64,000 nucleotides of DNA from an uncultured Eubacteriales bacterium (lineage in GTDB: Bacteria; Bacillota; Clostridia; Oscillospirales; Oscillospiraceae), in NCBI GenBank assembly GCA_900546915.1, contig UREY01000001.1, positions 83,314 to 147,313 on the forward strand, given 5' to 3'. Made by a program: the position numbers and the translations under genes. Shown piece after piece: positions 17,521 through 26,429 of this stretch (within the stretch, counting starts at the first letter, position 1; the number at the start of each line of letters is the position of its first letter). Under the pieces are notes generated by a model. It worked only from the letters and a program-made list of their open reading frames with translations, was not told the DNA's origin and did not search any database.

Positions 17521-19752
17521 TTATTCAGAAGTCTGCAGCAGTCTCCAGGCCAAATCCCCGTTTTGGCCTGCCAGCTCCCGCAGGCGGACAATAGAGTCCT
17601 CCTTTGTTTCCCAGAACCGGTTGCTGGAAGCCTGGTCCATTAATCTACATAAATTCTCCTCGGTTGCCTCTTCCAGAGTTACATAATTCTTTTGATCTAG
17701 ATAATCCATGAAGCCGCTCACCTTGGGATCATAAGAGATCCCAACCACCGGGACTCCCTGGCCGGCAGCGAAAATCAGCGCGTGAAGGCGCATAGAAACG
17801 ACCATGCTTACATCTCGCATCAGCGCACAAGTGACACCGCCATCCCGCACAGGAGGCAAAATCAGCTTGGGGCAGCGAACCATGGAGGCCACGGTCTGCG
17901 TAATTTCCAAATCCTTGTTTGGCTCCAGGAGGAAGAAAGCCGGAATCATTCCGTAGGTCTTCCAACCGTATTCTGCAGCTGCAGCAAAAGCCGCCAAGCG
18001 GCGTTTCGCAGTCCCCCAGGGGCGCAAAGCAAATAGACAATATTTTTTTCCCCGCTCCAGGCCTGACTCCTTCCGGTACAGTTCATAGGCTGCCTCGCTG
18101 TCCTGCGGAACAGTCTGCAGCAAAGCCGGATCTGCAGTCACATGCAACTCCGGACGGTTTACGCCCAAGCTTTCCAACTCCCGGGCAGAGTCCGGGTCTC
18201 GCAACGCAATTAAGTCTACACAAGCGTTTAAAACCTTCGTGACCAGACGGCGGTTTAGCTTCTTTCTCACCGGACCGATGCCGCATCCGTACATCATCAC
18301 CCGGCATTTTTGCCGGTGAGCTGCCCAAATGCTGTACAGGTAAAACCAAAGAGACCGGGTGCTGGTCGCGTCTTGAATTAAACTGCCGCCGCCGCTGATA
18401 AACAACTTGGCATGCTTCATACGGCGATTGGTCTTGCCGTGGGAGAAGGTATAAATGCTGGAGACGTTCATCTTCTTGGCTGTCTGCCCAGGGGTTTTGG
18501 ACATGACGCATATGGGCATATCTGCATCCCGCGCGCGCAGCTGCTGAAGAATTGACTCTAAAATGGTCTCATCTCCCACGTTGCTGTTTCCATACGACCC
18601 GCAGATCAGCACGCCGTCTTTCTTTCTCGCCATACGGCGGGAGCGCCGGAGAATGGTCTGATAGATTTCCACCTGTGTTTGCACCGTAGCGTCAACGGAA
18701 AATTCCCGACGTACTTTTTCAAAAATGGACTGGGCCAGTTTCTCCCGCAGTTCTCGATTCCGCGCAAGACGAAGCATCCGGTCCGCTATGGCATCCACGT
18801 CGCCCGGCTGCACCAGGAAACCGGTCTCTTCATCTACTACAATTCGCGGAACGGCGCCAACCCGTGTGGCGATGGTCGCGCAGGACATTCTGGCGCCTTC
18901 CGGTATGGCATACGGGAGCCCCTCCGAAAGAGAAGTCAGCATGTTCACATCCAAAGCATGGTAGAAGCTTGCCGTGTCACTGATCCATCCCAGAAATACA
19001 AACGTCCCAGGCGGACAAAGCTTTTCCGCCAACTGCTCCAGTTCCTTACGCTGTTCTCCGTCTCCGGCAATGGCTAGTCGAATTCCCGGCTCCTGCGCTA
19101 CGGCTTTGGAAAAAGCGCGGATCATCGAGCCGATGTCTTTTACCGGCGAAATCCTGGCCGCAACGCCAAACACCACGGAATCCGCAGTCAGAGCCAATCC
19201 ATGGATCTTCCAAAATTCATCCCGCTCCACGGGGACATGAAGATTAGAAAAATCCACGCCGTTGTTAATCACAAAAGTTGCCTTGGGATCCGCTCCGCTC
19301 TCTAACAGCATATCGCGCAGCTGCCCTGATACGCAAATCCAGTCATCCAGATGCCGCAGAGCTGCCCGGTTGGCCGTACCGTAGGTGAGATTGCTCAGCG
19401 GCCTACCTAAATAGTCTAATTTGGGATCGCTGTGGATGGTGGTAATCACCGGTACCTGGATGCGCCGTTTTAACAGCACCCCCATGAGATTGGCTTTCGA
19501 ACCGTGACAATGCACCAACTCAAATCGCTCCAGCCGGATCAACTCCTCCAGCCGTTTTTTCACCCTCACCAGGTTCCAACCGGCCAAGACTTGAACCGGG
19601 ATCCCCATCTCTCGAGCTTCCTGAGCAAAGGGCCCCTCCATAAAACATACCAACAAAACCTGATGCGCTTCACCTAAGCCGCGCAGCAGGGACAACACGT
19701 GGGTCTTTGCACCGCCAACGTCTCCGCCGGATATTAAGTGTATAATTTTCAT
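17521..19752 (-). CDS. Glycosyltransferase (GT4)-CsaB polysaccharide pyruvyltransferase fusion
   Basis: A 743-residue two-domain protein. Residues 1 to about 375 are a GT-B glycosyltransferase: ISGGDVGGAKTHVLSL, VHCHGSKANLMG, GVAARISPVKDI and SLSEGLPYAIPEGA. After a basic linker (RRSRRMARKK) the rest is a CsaB-type pyruvyltransferase: GSYGNSNVGDETIL, SGGGSLIQD, YGCGIGPV, and late SMRLHALIFAAGQGVPVVGISYDPKVSGF. CsaB adds ketal pyruvate to secondary cell-wall polysaccharide, the ligand of SLH surface proteins. The ATG at 19752 is preferred because GGAGCAGGG precedes it; the ATG at 19770 has no SD. Fusion implies sequential glycosyl and pyruvyl transfer, an inference. Last gene of the recD2-comFC-mreB minus-strand series. 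Confidence 0.9.
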   Translation of the reverse strand: MKIIHLISGGDVGGAKTHVLSLLRGLGEAHQVLLVCFMEGPFAQEAREMGIPVQVLAGWNLVRVKKRLEELIRLERFELVHCHGSKANLMGVLLKRRIQVPVITTIHSDPKLDYLGRPLSNLTYGTANRAALRHLDDWICVSGQLRDMLLESGADPKATFVINNGVDFSNLHVPVERDEFWKIHGLALTADSVVFGVAARISPVKDIGSMIRAFSKAVAQEPGIRLAIAGDGEQRKELEQLAEKLCPPGTFVFLGWISDTASFYHALDVNMLTSLSEGLPYAIPEGARMSCATIATRVGAVPRIVVDEETGFLVQPGDVDAIADRMLRLARNRELREKLAQSIFEKVRREFSVDATVQTQVEIYQTILRRSRRMARKKDGVLICGSYGNSNVGDETILESILQQLRARDADMPICVMSKTPGQTAKKMNVSSIYTFSHGKTNRRMKHAKLFISGGGSLIQDATSTRSLWFYLYSIWAAHRQKCRVMMYGCGIGPVRKKLNRRLVTKVLNACVDLIALRDPDSARELESLGVNRPELHVTADPALLQTVPQDSEAAYELYRKESGLERGKKYCLFALRPWGTAKRRLAAFAAAAEYGWKTYGMIPAFFLLEPNKDLEITQTVASMVRCPKLILPPVRDGGVTCALMRDVSMVVSMRLHALIFAAGQGVPVVGISYDPKVSGFMDYLDQKNYVTLEEATEENLCRLMDQASSNRFWETKEDSIVRLRELAGQNGDLAWRLLQTSE

Positions 19753-19819
19753 ATATTTTCCCTGCTCCATTATGGGGATTTGGTGTAAATAGCACTATGC
19801 AACAAAATGAAGGAAAGGA

Positions 19820-20851
19820 TCACCCCTGCAGCAATCGGTGCCTGGCCAGATTGATGGTTCCCTCCTGCATATGGTTCATCCAGGCCAAGCTTTTTCCGCA
19901 GCCATACGCCACACAGGAATCCGCGTCATCTGCTAAAATACACGGCAGTTCCGTTCGCTCCCGAATGAGCTGATCCATCCCCCAAATTTGGCTGCCGCCG
20001 CCGGTCAGGACGATTCCGTTTTGGGCCAAATCAGACACCAGCTCCGGCGGGGTTTTTTCCAAAACTGCAAATACCTCATCCACGATCTGTCGTGCAGGCC
20101 GCTTCAATGCCTCCAGCATTTCTTCTGCTTGCAACGCAAACTCCTTTGGCAGCCCGGTACGCAAATCCCGCCCTTTGACCAGCATACTGGCATTTTCCGG
20201 CCTGGGGTAGACGCAGCCAATGGAAATTTTGATTTCCTCGGCTGTGTTGAGACCGATCACTGCCGCATGCTTTCGGCGGATGTACCGGGCAATTGTGTCA
20301 TCGAACGTGTCTCCGGCCACCTTGGTGGAAGAAGAAACCGCAACCGCGTTCATGGACAGTACCGCCACATCGGTTGTTCCTCCGCCGATGTCGACCACCA
20401 TATGGCCGCCGGGTCCTGCAATGTCCAAATTGGCTCCCAGCGCAGCAGCCAACGGCTCTTCTATTAAATAGACCCTGCGGGCCCCGGCCTCCAGGGCGGC
20501 ATGGATTACGGCCCGCTCCTCCACCTCCGTAATGCTGCTGGGTACACTGACAACGACCCGCGGCTTCAAAATAGCATGCCGGGCTGCCTTTTTAAAAAAC
20601 AGCGACAGCATACGCTGGGTCATTTCATAATCGGAAATGACCCCGCCGAGCAGAGGTCGCATGGCCACTACGTTGCCCGGTGTCCGGCCCAGCATATTTC
20701 TCGCAGCAGCCCCAACCTGCAAAATCTTGCCGGTATTCTTGTCCACCGCAACGACGGAAGGCTCCCGGAGAACGACGCCTTTGCCATCGGCATAAACCAG
20801 CACGTTCGCCGTGCCCAAATCTACGCCCAAATCTCTGGAAAGTATTTTCAT
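19820..20851 (-). CDS. mreB: MreB/Mbl-like rod-shape actin
   Basis: Cytoskeletal ATPase that guides lateral wall synthesis. Actin-fold motifs: DLGTANVLVY (phosphate 1), DIGGGTTDVAVLS (phosphate 2) and GIVLTGGGSQIWGM (adenosine). PRVVVSVPSSITEVEERAV and LIEEPLAAALGA are typical of MreB. 343 residues, full length. SD TAGGTGATACACC precedes the ATG. It is not next to mreC/mreD, so it may be an Mbl- or MreBH-like paralogue; which one cannot be told by eye. It lies between comFC and a cell-wall polysaccharide gene in the same direction. Confidence 0.92.
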   Translation of the reverse strand: MKILSRDLGVDLGTANVLVYADGKGVVLREPSVVAVDKNTGKILQVGAAARNMLGRTPGNVVAMRPLLGGVISDYEMTQRMLSLFFKKAARHAILKPRVVVSVPSSITEVEERAVIHAALEAGARRVYLIEEPLAAALGANLDIAGPGGHMVVDIGGGTTDVAVLSMNAVAVSSSTKVAGDTFDDTIARYIRRKHAAVIGLNTAEEIKISIGCVYPRPENASMLVKGRDLRTGLPKEFALQAEEMLEALKRPARQIVDEVFAVLEKTPPELVSDLAQNGIVLTGGGSQIWGMDQLIRERTELPCILADDADSCVAYGCGKSLAWMNHMQEGTINLARHRLLQG

Positions 20852-20880
20852 GGTGTATCACCTACTATATGATTGTCAAA

Positions 20881-21540
20881 TTACCTCGGCTTCTCCCGGT
20901 GTGCGGCTACTGCAGCACAGACCACCTGGCTTGCCCCCGCAGTACGCAAAACTCTGGCACATTCCGACAGGGTAGCGCCTGTGGTTATAATATCATCTAA
21001 CAATAAAACCCTCCTGCCAACCAAGCGCTCCGGCTTGCCGACCCGGTAGGCGCCCAGCACGTTGGCGTGCCGTTGCTCCGGGCCCTGGAGGGAAGACTGC
21101 GCGGCATTGTGCCGCACCTTCTGCAGCACCGGAACCGGGACAATTCCCAGCTCCCGCCCCACTGCCTTGGCCAGAAGAAGAACCTGGTCGTAGCCGCGCC
21201 GAAGCCGGCGGCGGGTACTGACCGGCACATAGGTCAAGAGATCAAACTCACCGTGTAATTCTTCTGAAATTCGAGCAGCCAGCAGGCGGCCATACGCTGC
21301 TGCATAATGCTGACGCCCGCCAAATTTGTAACGCAAAAGAGATTCCCGCACAGTTCCCTCATAATAATAGACGGCAGTCCAATCCATGACAAAGGAGATG
21401 GACTTCTTGCGTCCGGAACATGTCGGTGCCTCCAGGCGGCATGTTTTGCACAAATCGGTTTCCTGATGCTGCAGCAGTCGGCTGCATAAGATACATTTCG
21501 GCGGAAAAAGCAAATCCAGAAAAAACTCCAGAACTCTCAT
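20881..21540 (-). CDS. comFC: ComF-family phosphoribosyltransferase-like protein
   Basis: 219 residues. N-terminal zinc-type cysteines (CILC and CKTC), LRYKFGGR, VPVSTRRRLRRGYDQVLLLA and the PRPP-binding LLLDDIITTGATL identify the ComFC/GntX family, which supports natural transformation and recombination in relatives. It overlaps the end of recD2 by four bases (ATGA), so the two are coupled and likely act together in DNA metabolism. Confidence 0.92.
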   Translation of the reverse strand: MRVLEFFLDLLFPPKCILCSRLLQHQETDLCKTCRLEAPTCSGRKKSISFVMDWTAVYYYEGTVRESLLRYKFGGRQHYAAAYGRLLAARISEELHGEFDLLTYVPVSTRRRLRRGYDQVLLLAKAVGRELGIVPVPVLQKVRHNAAQSSLQGPEQRHANVLGAYRVGKPERLVGRRVLLLDDIITTGATLSECARVLRTAGASQVVCAAVAAHREKPR

Positions 21541-23744
21541 GCCTCTTCTCCCTGGGACAGGCGCAGCTTCAGACCGCTGTACCGGCGGCTCCGACGGTCG
21601 TTCTCCGTCATAGTCTGGATGATATCCTCCCGGCCCACCACAATCAACAGCTTTCTGGCTCTTGTGATAGCGGTATAAAGAACGCTTCTCGTCCTCAGAT
21701 TCGGCGGACAGGACCAGGCGGCCAACACCACAGCCTGATACTCGCTGCCCTGGCTTTTATGCACCGTCATGGCGTAAGCCGGCTCCAGCTCCCGCAGCAT
21801 ATCAAAATCATACTCTACCTGACGGTCGTCAAAGACGACCGTCATGAGCTCTGCATGCAGGTCAATCTGGGTAATCACACCAATGTCGCCGTTGAAAACG
21901 CCTGTCCCCACCTGGGAGCCGTCGGTCTTCTTCCATAGTATATCATAGTTGTTCCGAATTTGCATCACCCGGTCGCCCTCTCGGAAGGAAAAATCTCCCC
22001 ATTTTTTTTCTTTTTTTTCTGGTGCGGGAGGATTCAAGCGGGCTTGCAGCAGCCGGTTCAAATTGGCCGTGCCGGTAGGGCCCTTTCGGGTGGGAGATAA
22101 AACCTGAATTTCTTCGGGAGGGATTCCCATACGCTCCGGCAAGCGGGTCTGACACAGGTCCCCGATTGTGGAAGCCACCGTTTCCTCCGATCTCCGGCGG
22201 AGAAAGAAAAAGTCGCTTGTCGTCGTTTTTAAATCCGGTAAGATACCACGGTTTACCCGGTGCGCGTTCATGACAATGAGACTTTTTTGGGCCTGGCGAA
22301 AAATCTCCGTCAGGCGTACAGAGGGGATGGCCCCACTGCGTAACAGATCGGATAAGGGAAACCCAGGTCCCACCGGCGGCAGTTGATCCGGATCGCCCAC
22401 CAGGATCAGACGCCCCCCGTCCGGCAATGCCCGCAGCAAACTCGCCATAAGAGAGACGTCTACCATAGAGGTCTCGTCCACAATTACGGCATGTGCCTGC
22501 AGGGGATGGTCTTCATCCCGGGTAAAAATCAGTTGACCGGTTGCCGGATCCAGCTGAGATTCTAAAAGACGATGGATTGTGGAGGCCTCCTGCCCCGTTA
22601 CTTCCTGAAGCCGTTTGGCCGCCCGGCCGGTTGGCGCAGCCAAAAGCGCTGTAAGCTGCAACTGCGCGTAGAGGGCCAGAATCCCTCTCAGGATCGTCGT
22701 TTTTCCCGTGCCCGGGCCACCGGTGACAATCATCAGCCGGTTTCCAACCGCAGCCCGAACGGCCTGCTCCTGTTGCGGGGAGTACGCAATCCGTCCTGTT
22801 TTCTGGACGGCGTCCACCATGTCCCCTAAATTGGGAGGGACCGGTAAGCGGACGGCCGCCATGGTCTGGAGGCGACGAGCCACATAAATTTCAGCCTCAT
22901 ACAGCTCCGGCAAATAGGCGACATCGATGTTCGCCAAGTAATCCGGAACCGCCCGCTCCAGATCAAAAAGCCGCTGTAGGCCGTCTTGCACAGGTTCCGG
23001 AGGAATCGACAACAGCGTTGCCGTGGCTTGGGTCAGTTTCTCCACCGGCAAAAACACATGCCCCGCGCTTTGATTATAACGCAGTTCAAAAATCAAACCG
23101 GCCTCTATGCGCTTGGGATCTTCCGCTGCTGTACCTAGCTCAATGGCAAACCGGTCCACCGCTCCAAAGTCGGCCTCCATCCCGGGCTCCGTCAGACTGT
23201 AGGGATCGGAACACAAAATGTCCATTGCTTCTTCTCCCCACAGCCGGTACAAGCGAACAGCCAGCTCTGCCGGAAGATGATGCAGGCTCAAAAACTCGAT
23301 GAGCCTGCGCATCCCGGTCTGTTGCCGGAAAGTCCGGCCGATCTGCTGGGCTTTTAGCAGGGTGATACCGGGTATCTCTGCCAACCGCTCCGGTTCCCGT
23401 TCCATGACGGACAACGATTCCGACCCGAACCGGTCTACGATCCTGGCTGCCAGTTTGGGCCCGATGCCTCTCACCGTCCGGGAAGAGAGATAGCTCAAAA
23501 TTTCCGGCGTGGTCTCCGGCATCAAACGCTCTAGAAATTCAGCCTCGAATTGCCTGCCGTAGTTCGCGTTGTTGATCCATCTTCCGGTTACCATCAAACG
23601 CTCTCCCGGTACAGGCAGCGGAATGGTTCCAACTATGGTCATGGTCTGACCGCCGGTATTCAGACGCAGCACTGCGTATCCGTTATCCGGATTCTGATAC
23701 ACCACCGCCGCCACAGTCCCCTGCAGAAGTTCCAAATCCTCCAA
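21537..23744 (-). CDS. recD2: RecD2 family 5'-3' DNA helicase
   Basis: 735 residues. An N-terminal OB-like region (GTVAAVVYQNPDNGYAVL) and helix-hairpin-helix segment (RTVRGIGPKLAARIVDRFG) precede a superfamily 1B helicase core: Walker A VTGGPGTGKTT, VDETSMVD (Walker B), GDPDQLPPVGPG, and the late AMTVHKSQGSEY. This is RecD without RecBC. The start is a TTG at 23744, eight bases after GGAGG; it lies inside the end of the upstream gene (62-base overlap). Confidence 0.93.
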   Translation of the reverse strand: MEDLELLQGTVAAVVYQNPDNGYAVLRLNTGGQTMTIVGTIPLPVPGERLMVTGRWINNANYGRQFEAEFLERLMPETTPEILSYLSSRTVRGIGPKLAARIVDRFGSESLSVMEREPERLAEIPGITLLKAQQIGRTFRQQTGMRRLIEFLSLHHLPAELAVRLYRLWGEEAMDILCSDPYSLTEPGMEADFGAVDRFAIELGTAAEDPKRIEAGLIFELRYNQSAGHVFLPVEKLTQATATLLSIPPEPVQDGLQRLFDLERAVPDYLANIDVAYLPELYEAEIYVARRLQTMAAVRLPVPPNLGDMVDAVQKTGRIAYSPQQEQAVRAAVGNRLMIVTGGPGTGKTTILRGILALYAQLQLTALLAAPTGRAAKRLQEVTGQEASTIHRLLESQLDPATGQLIFTRDEDHPLQAHAVIVDETSMVDVSLMASLLRALPDGGRLILVGDPDQLPPVGPGFPLSDLLRSGAIPSVRLTEIFRQAQKSLIVMNAHRVNRGILPDLKTTTSDFFFLRRRSEETVASTIGDLCQTRLPERMGIPPEEIQVLSPTRKGPTGTANLNRLLQARLNPPAPEKKEKKWGDFSFREGDRVMQIRNNYDILWKKTDGSQVGTGVFNGDIGVITQIDLHAELMTVVFDDRQVEYDFDMLRELEPAYAMTVHKSQGSEYQAVVLAAWSCPPNLRTRSVLYTAITRARKLLIVVGREDIIQTMTENDRRSRRYSGLKLRLSQGEEA

Positions 23745-24075
23745 CTTTTTCTGCCTCCATTTTCAGATGCTCCGACAGGGCTGCTTCCGTACAGCAAATT
23801 ACCCCTGCTCGATCCCGGGCCAGACGCTCCAGCCGCGCGCGCTCCGCCGGATCCAAGCCGCAATCTACCAAAAGTACCGGCATTTGCAAAATTCCGGTAC
23901 CTCGAAGCCACAGGCAGCAGCGCAAAAACGGTTCGACGCCGCTGAGGCGACCCGGTAGACAGGCAAGCACCGCCATGCCGCCTTGATCCCGCCCTAAAAC
24001 CAACCAACCGACCAGCACCCACAGCAAAAGCAATACACCGGCCGCCTGTAAGAAAATAGAAATGACTTGCCACAT
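23683..24075 (-). CDS. Small membrane-anchored protein of unknown function
   Basis: 130 residues starting at an ATG after AGGGGTG. The first 28 residues form a membrane helix (WQVISIFLQAAGVLLLLWVLVGWLVL). The rest is probably cytoplasmic (LPGRLSGVEPFLRCCLWL, VLLVDCGLDPAERARLERLARD). The end overlaps the recD2 start by 62 bases in another frame. I recognise no family. It is the first gene of the recD2 operon and follows an attenuator-like hairpin. Confidence 0.65.
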   Translation of the reverse strand: MWQVISIFLQAAGVLLLLWVLVGWLVLGRDQGGMAVLACLPGRLSGVEPFLRCCLWLRGTGILQMPVLLVDCGLDPAERARLERLARDRAGVICCTEAALSEHLKMEAEKVGGFGTSAGDCGGGGVSESG

Positions 24076-24131
24076 AATGCCACACCCCTGCAGTAGTCTA
24101 TGCCGGGAGCTTGGCTTTTGTCCCTGCAAAA

Positions 24132-24159
24132 GAAAGGGCGGATGCGCCCCCGCCCTTTC
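24132..24159 (-). terminator. Attenuator-like hairpin in the leader of the recD2 operon
   Basis: A perfect 10-bp G/C-rich stem (24132-24141 with 24150-24159) is followed on the minus strand by TTTCTTTTGC. It lies between the promoter at 24184-24213 and the first start codon at 24075, so it may stop transcription early. Confidence 0.6.
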
Positions 24160-24183
24160 CCGTAACAATTCCTTTTGGAAAGT

Positions 24184-24213
24184 ATTGTAATATACACAGG
24201 ACAGCTTTGTCAA
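24184..24213 (-). promoter_or_regulatory. Promoter of the recD2 operon
   Basis: On the minus strand TTGACA (24208-24213) and TACAAT (24184-24189) are 18 bases apart. Confidence 0.65.
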
Positions 24214-24362
24214 GGATCGAAGTGTGTCTTCTATCGCAAACGCCCGATGCAGAAAACAGGATCCATTTGCTTGACTAAAACAGGCCCTTCTGTCTTCCAG
24301 GCATCAATTGATATCTGCCGGCAGCCTATCCCGCTTTATCGCGGAAAATCCGTGGCTTTTAG

Positions 24363-24391
24363 TGGACAAATGGGAAAAAATATGGTACTCT
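24363..24391 (+). promoter_or_regulatory. Possible promoter of the tagA-like operon
   Basis: TGGACA (24363-24368) and TACTCT (24386-24391) with a 17-base spacer, about 50 bases before the chosen TTG start. Confidence 0.45.
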
Positions 24392-24440
24392 GTAGGATGA
24401 TACCCGTCCTATGGGCGGAAAGAAAGAGCGGGTGTGCCTT

Positions 24441-25175
24441 TTGAAAATTGATGTGATGGGTGTCTTATTTGACAACGTAACCATGGACCAGGCGTTAGAC
24501 CGGGCGGAAGACCTGATAAAAGCCAAAACGGGCGCTTACTGTGTCACGCCAAACGGAGAAATTGTCTGGGAGGCCATGCATAGCGGCGCTTTCCGGCAGA
24601 TACTAAATGATGCAGATTTGGTCTTACCGGATGGGGCCAGTGTGGTAATCGGCTCGCGCATCCTGGAGCGTCCTCTTCTGGAAAAAGTTGCGGGCATTGA
24701 ATTTGCGGAGAGGTTGGTTCAGCGGCTGGCAAGCCGGGGGGGCCGCCTATACCTTTTGGGCGGTAGGCCCGGCATTGCAGAGCGCGCTGCAGAAAACCTG
24801 ACCGTAAAATATCCGGGGCTTCAAATTTGCGGTACGGCCGACGGCTACTTTCAGGATGAAGCGGCCGTTGTAACACGCATTGGCAGCGCTGCGCCAGACG
24901 TGGTGTTTGTGTGCTTGGGAGCTCCAAAGCAGGAGCGGTTTATGGCGGCACATCGAGAGCAGCTACATGCCGGCCTTTTGATTGGTCTGGGCGGAAGCTT
25001 AGACGGCTTTGCCGGAGCGGTAAAGCGGGCGCCCGGATGGATGATTCGTTGCAATCTGGAGTGGCTGTACCGGCTCTTGCGGGAGCCCTCCCGGCTCGGG
25101 CGTATGATGCGCCTTCCCAAATTCATGCGAGCATGTAAAAAACAACGCCGGCTGGAGGCAGGAAGAGGCAAGTGA
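24441..25175 (+). CDS. WecG/TagA/CpsF-family glycosyltransferase
   Basis: GT26 enzyme, known members of which add ManNAc or ManNAcA to lipid-linked sugars for teichoic acid or surface polysaccharide. Motifs: VTPNGEIVW, DADLVLPDGASVV, GGRPGIAERAAENL, VCLGAPKQERFM and GLGGSLDGFAGAVKRAP. The TTG at 24441 (L/M-KIDVMGVLFDNVTM) matches the family start; an in-frame ATG at 24411 would leave hardly any leader after the predicted promoter. 244 residues. First gene of a tight operon with tmk, a DJ-1 protein and mltG, and functionally close to the CsaB fusion encoded nearby. Confidence 0.9.
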   Translation: MKIDVMGVLFDNVTMDQALDRAEDLIKAKTGAYCVTPNGEIVWEAMHSGAFRQILNDADLVLPDGASVVIGSRILERPLLEKVAGIEFAERLVQRLASRGGRLYLLGGRPGIAERAAENLTVKYPGLQICGTADGYFQDEAAVVTRIGSAAPDVVFVCLGAPKQERFMAAHREQLHAGLLIGLGGSLDGFAGAVKRAPGWMIRCNLEWLYRLLREPSRLGRMMRLPKFMRACKKQRRLEAGRGK

Positions 25176-25176
25176 C

Positions 25177-25845
25177 ATGGGTAAACTGATTGTATTAGAA
25201 GGAACTGACGGCTCCGGAAAGTCTACTCAGTTTCAGCTTGTCACACAACGGTTGGCGCAAGCAGGAGTGACCTTCCGGCAGCTGGTCTTTCCTCAATATG
25301 CAGAGCCGTCTTCGGCCCTGATTCGAATGTATTTAAATGGGGAATTTGGTCCGCACCCCGGTGACGTCAATGCCTATGCTGCTACCGCCTTTTACGCGGT
25401 GGACCGCTACGCTTCGTTTCAGAAAGTCTGGCGCCGGGAATATGAATCGGGAGGACTGGTACTTTCGGATCGGTATACCACATCCAATGCGGTACACCAA
25501 GGGTCGAAATTACCGCAAGCTGACCGAGAGGCCTTTTTTCGTTGGTTGGATGAATTTGAATTTGACCGGTTGGGTCTGCCTAGGCCGGATTTGGTCATCT
25601 ATCTGGATGTACCAACTGAGTTGGCCGGCTTGATGCTGCGCAAACGAGAGCACACCGCCCATACCAAACGGGACATCCACGAGCTGGACCTGAATTACCT
25701 GCACATTTGCCGGGAAACCGGCTTGGAAGCGGCGTCATATTTCGGTTGGCGTGTTGTGGAATGTACCCGGGAGGGAACCATGCGTCCGGCAGAGGAGATT
25801 CATCAAGAAGTTTGGAACTTGATACAAGCATGTTTGGAGGAATGA
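25177..25845 (+). CDS. tmk: Thymidylate kinase
   Basis: Phosphorylates dTMP to dTDP. P-loop EGTDGSGKST near the N-terminus, the DRY-type motif LSDRYTTSN and the LID-region Arg-rich segment. At 222 residues it is normal. It starts one base after the upstream stop. The dNMP-site region (VFPQYAEPSS) belongs to the clostridial TMPK-like subgroup. Confidence 0.88.
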   Translation: MGKLIVLEGTDGSGKSTQFQLVTQRLAQAGVTFRQLVFPQYAEPSSALIRMYLNGEFGPHPGDVNAYAATAFYAVDRYASFQKVWRREYESGGLVLSDRYTTSNAVHQGSKLPQADREAFFRWLDEFEFDRLGLPRPDLVIYLDVPTELAGLMLRKREHTAHTKRDIHELDLNYLHICRETGLEAASYFGWRVVECTREGTMRPAEEIHQEVWNLIQACLEE

Positions 25846-25850
25846 TCCAT

Positions 25851-26399
25851 ATGGTCTACATGATTCTAGGCACAGGTTTTGAAGAGACAGAGGCTGTGGT
25901 TCCCGTCGATCTTCTGCGTCGGGCCGGAGTTCAGACAGCCTGCGTAGGCATTGGCGGTTTAGAAATTACCGGCTCCCATGGCATGACGTTTTTGGCGGAT
26001 CTCACTGTGGAACAGATGGACCTGACGGAGCTGGATATGATTGTCCTACCCGGCGGGCTGGACGGCGTAGCGTCCATTCGCAGTTGCAGGCCCGTCTTGG
26101 ATGCCATTCAGTTTGCTTATGAGAATCACAAATATATTGGGGCAATTTGTGCTGCCCCCACTGTTTTGGCGGAGCTGCATATCACAGACGGAAAAAAGGC
26201 CGTTTGTTACCCGGGCGAACAGCTGATCCATCAAATGAATGCTTCCGATTTTCAGCCGGATGCGGCCGTCGTACGAGACGGGACCGTGATCACAGCCGCC
26301 TCAGCAGGTTGCGCCGTCGCCTTTGCTCTGGAGCTGATCGCTGCTCTCAAAGGCCGTGAGACCGCGCAGGCCGTAGCCGATCAACTGGTGATCCGGTAA
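25851..26399 (+). CDS. DJ-1/PfpI-family protein
   Basis: 182 residues, class I glutamine amidotransferase-like fold. GTGFEETEAVVPVDLLRRAG at the start, VLPGGLDG, and the nucleophile elbow IGAICAAPTVLAE (Cys of AICAAP) identify the ThiJ/YajL type, linked in relatives to glyoxalase, chaperone or deglycase activity, which remains debated. The ATG at 25851 is preferred, ten bases after GGAGG; the ATG at 25842 is too close. It sits between tmk and mltG in the same operon. Confidence 0.9.
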   Translation: MVYMILGTGFEETEAVVPVDLLRRAGVQTACVGIGGLEITGSHGMTFLADLTVEQMDLTELDMIVLPGGLDGVASIRSCRPVLDAIQFAYENHKYIGAICAAPTVLAELHITDGKKAVCYPGEQLIHQMNASDFQPDAAVVRDGTVITAASAGCAVAFALELIAALKGRETAQAVADQLVIR

Positions 26400-26429
26400 C
26401 CAAAACTGACTCAAATAGGAGGATGACCC

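Larger units (their letters stand above)
24076..24440. other. Divergent control region between the recD2 and tagA-like operons
   Basis: No gene seen. It holds a minus-strand promoter and leader hairpin for the recD2 operon and a plus-strand promoter for the tagA-like gene, each listed separately. Confidence 0.7.
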
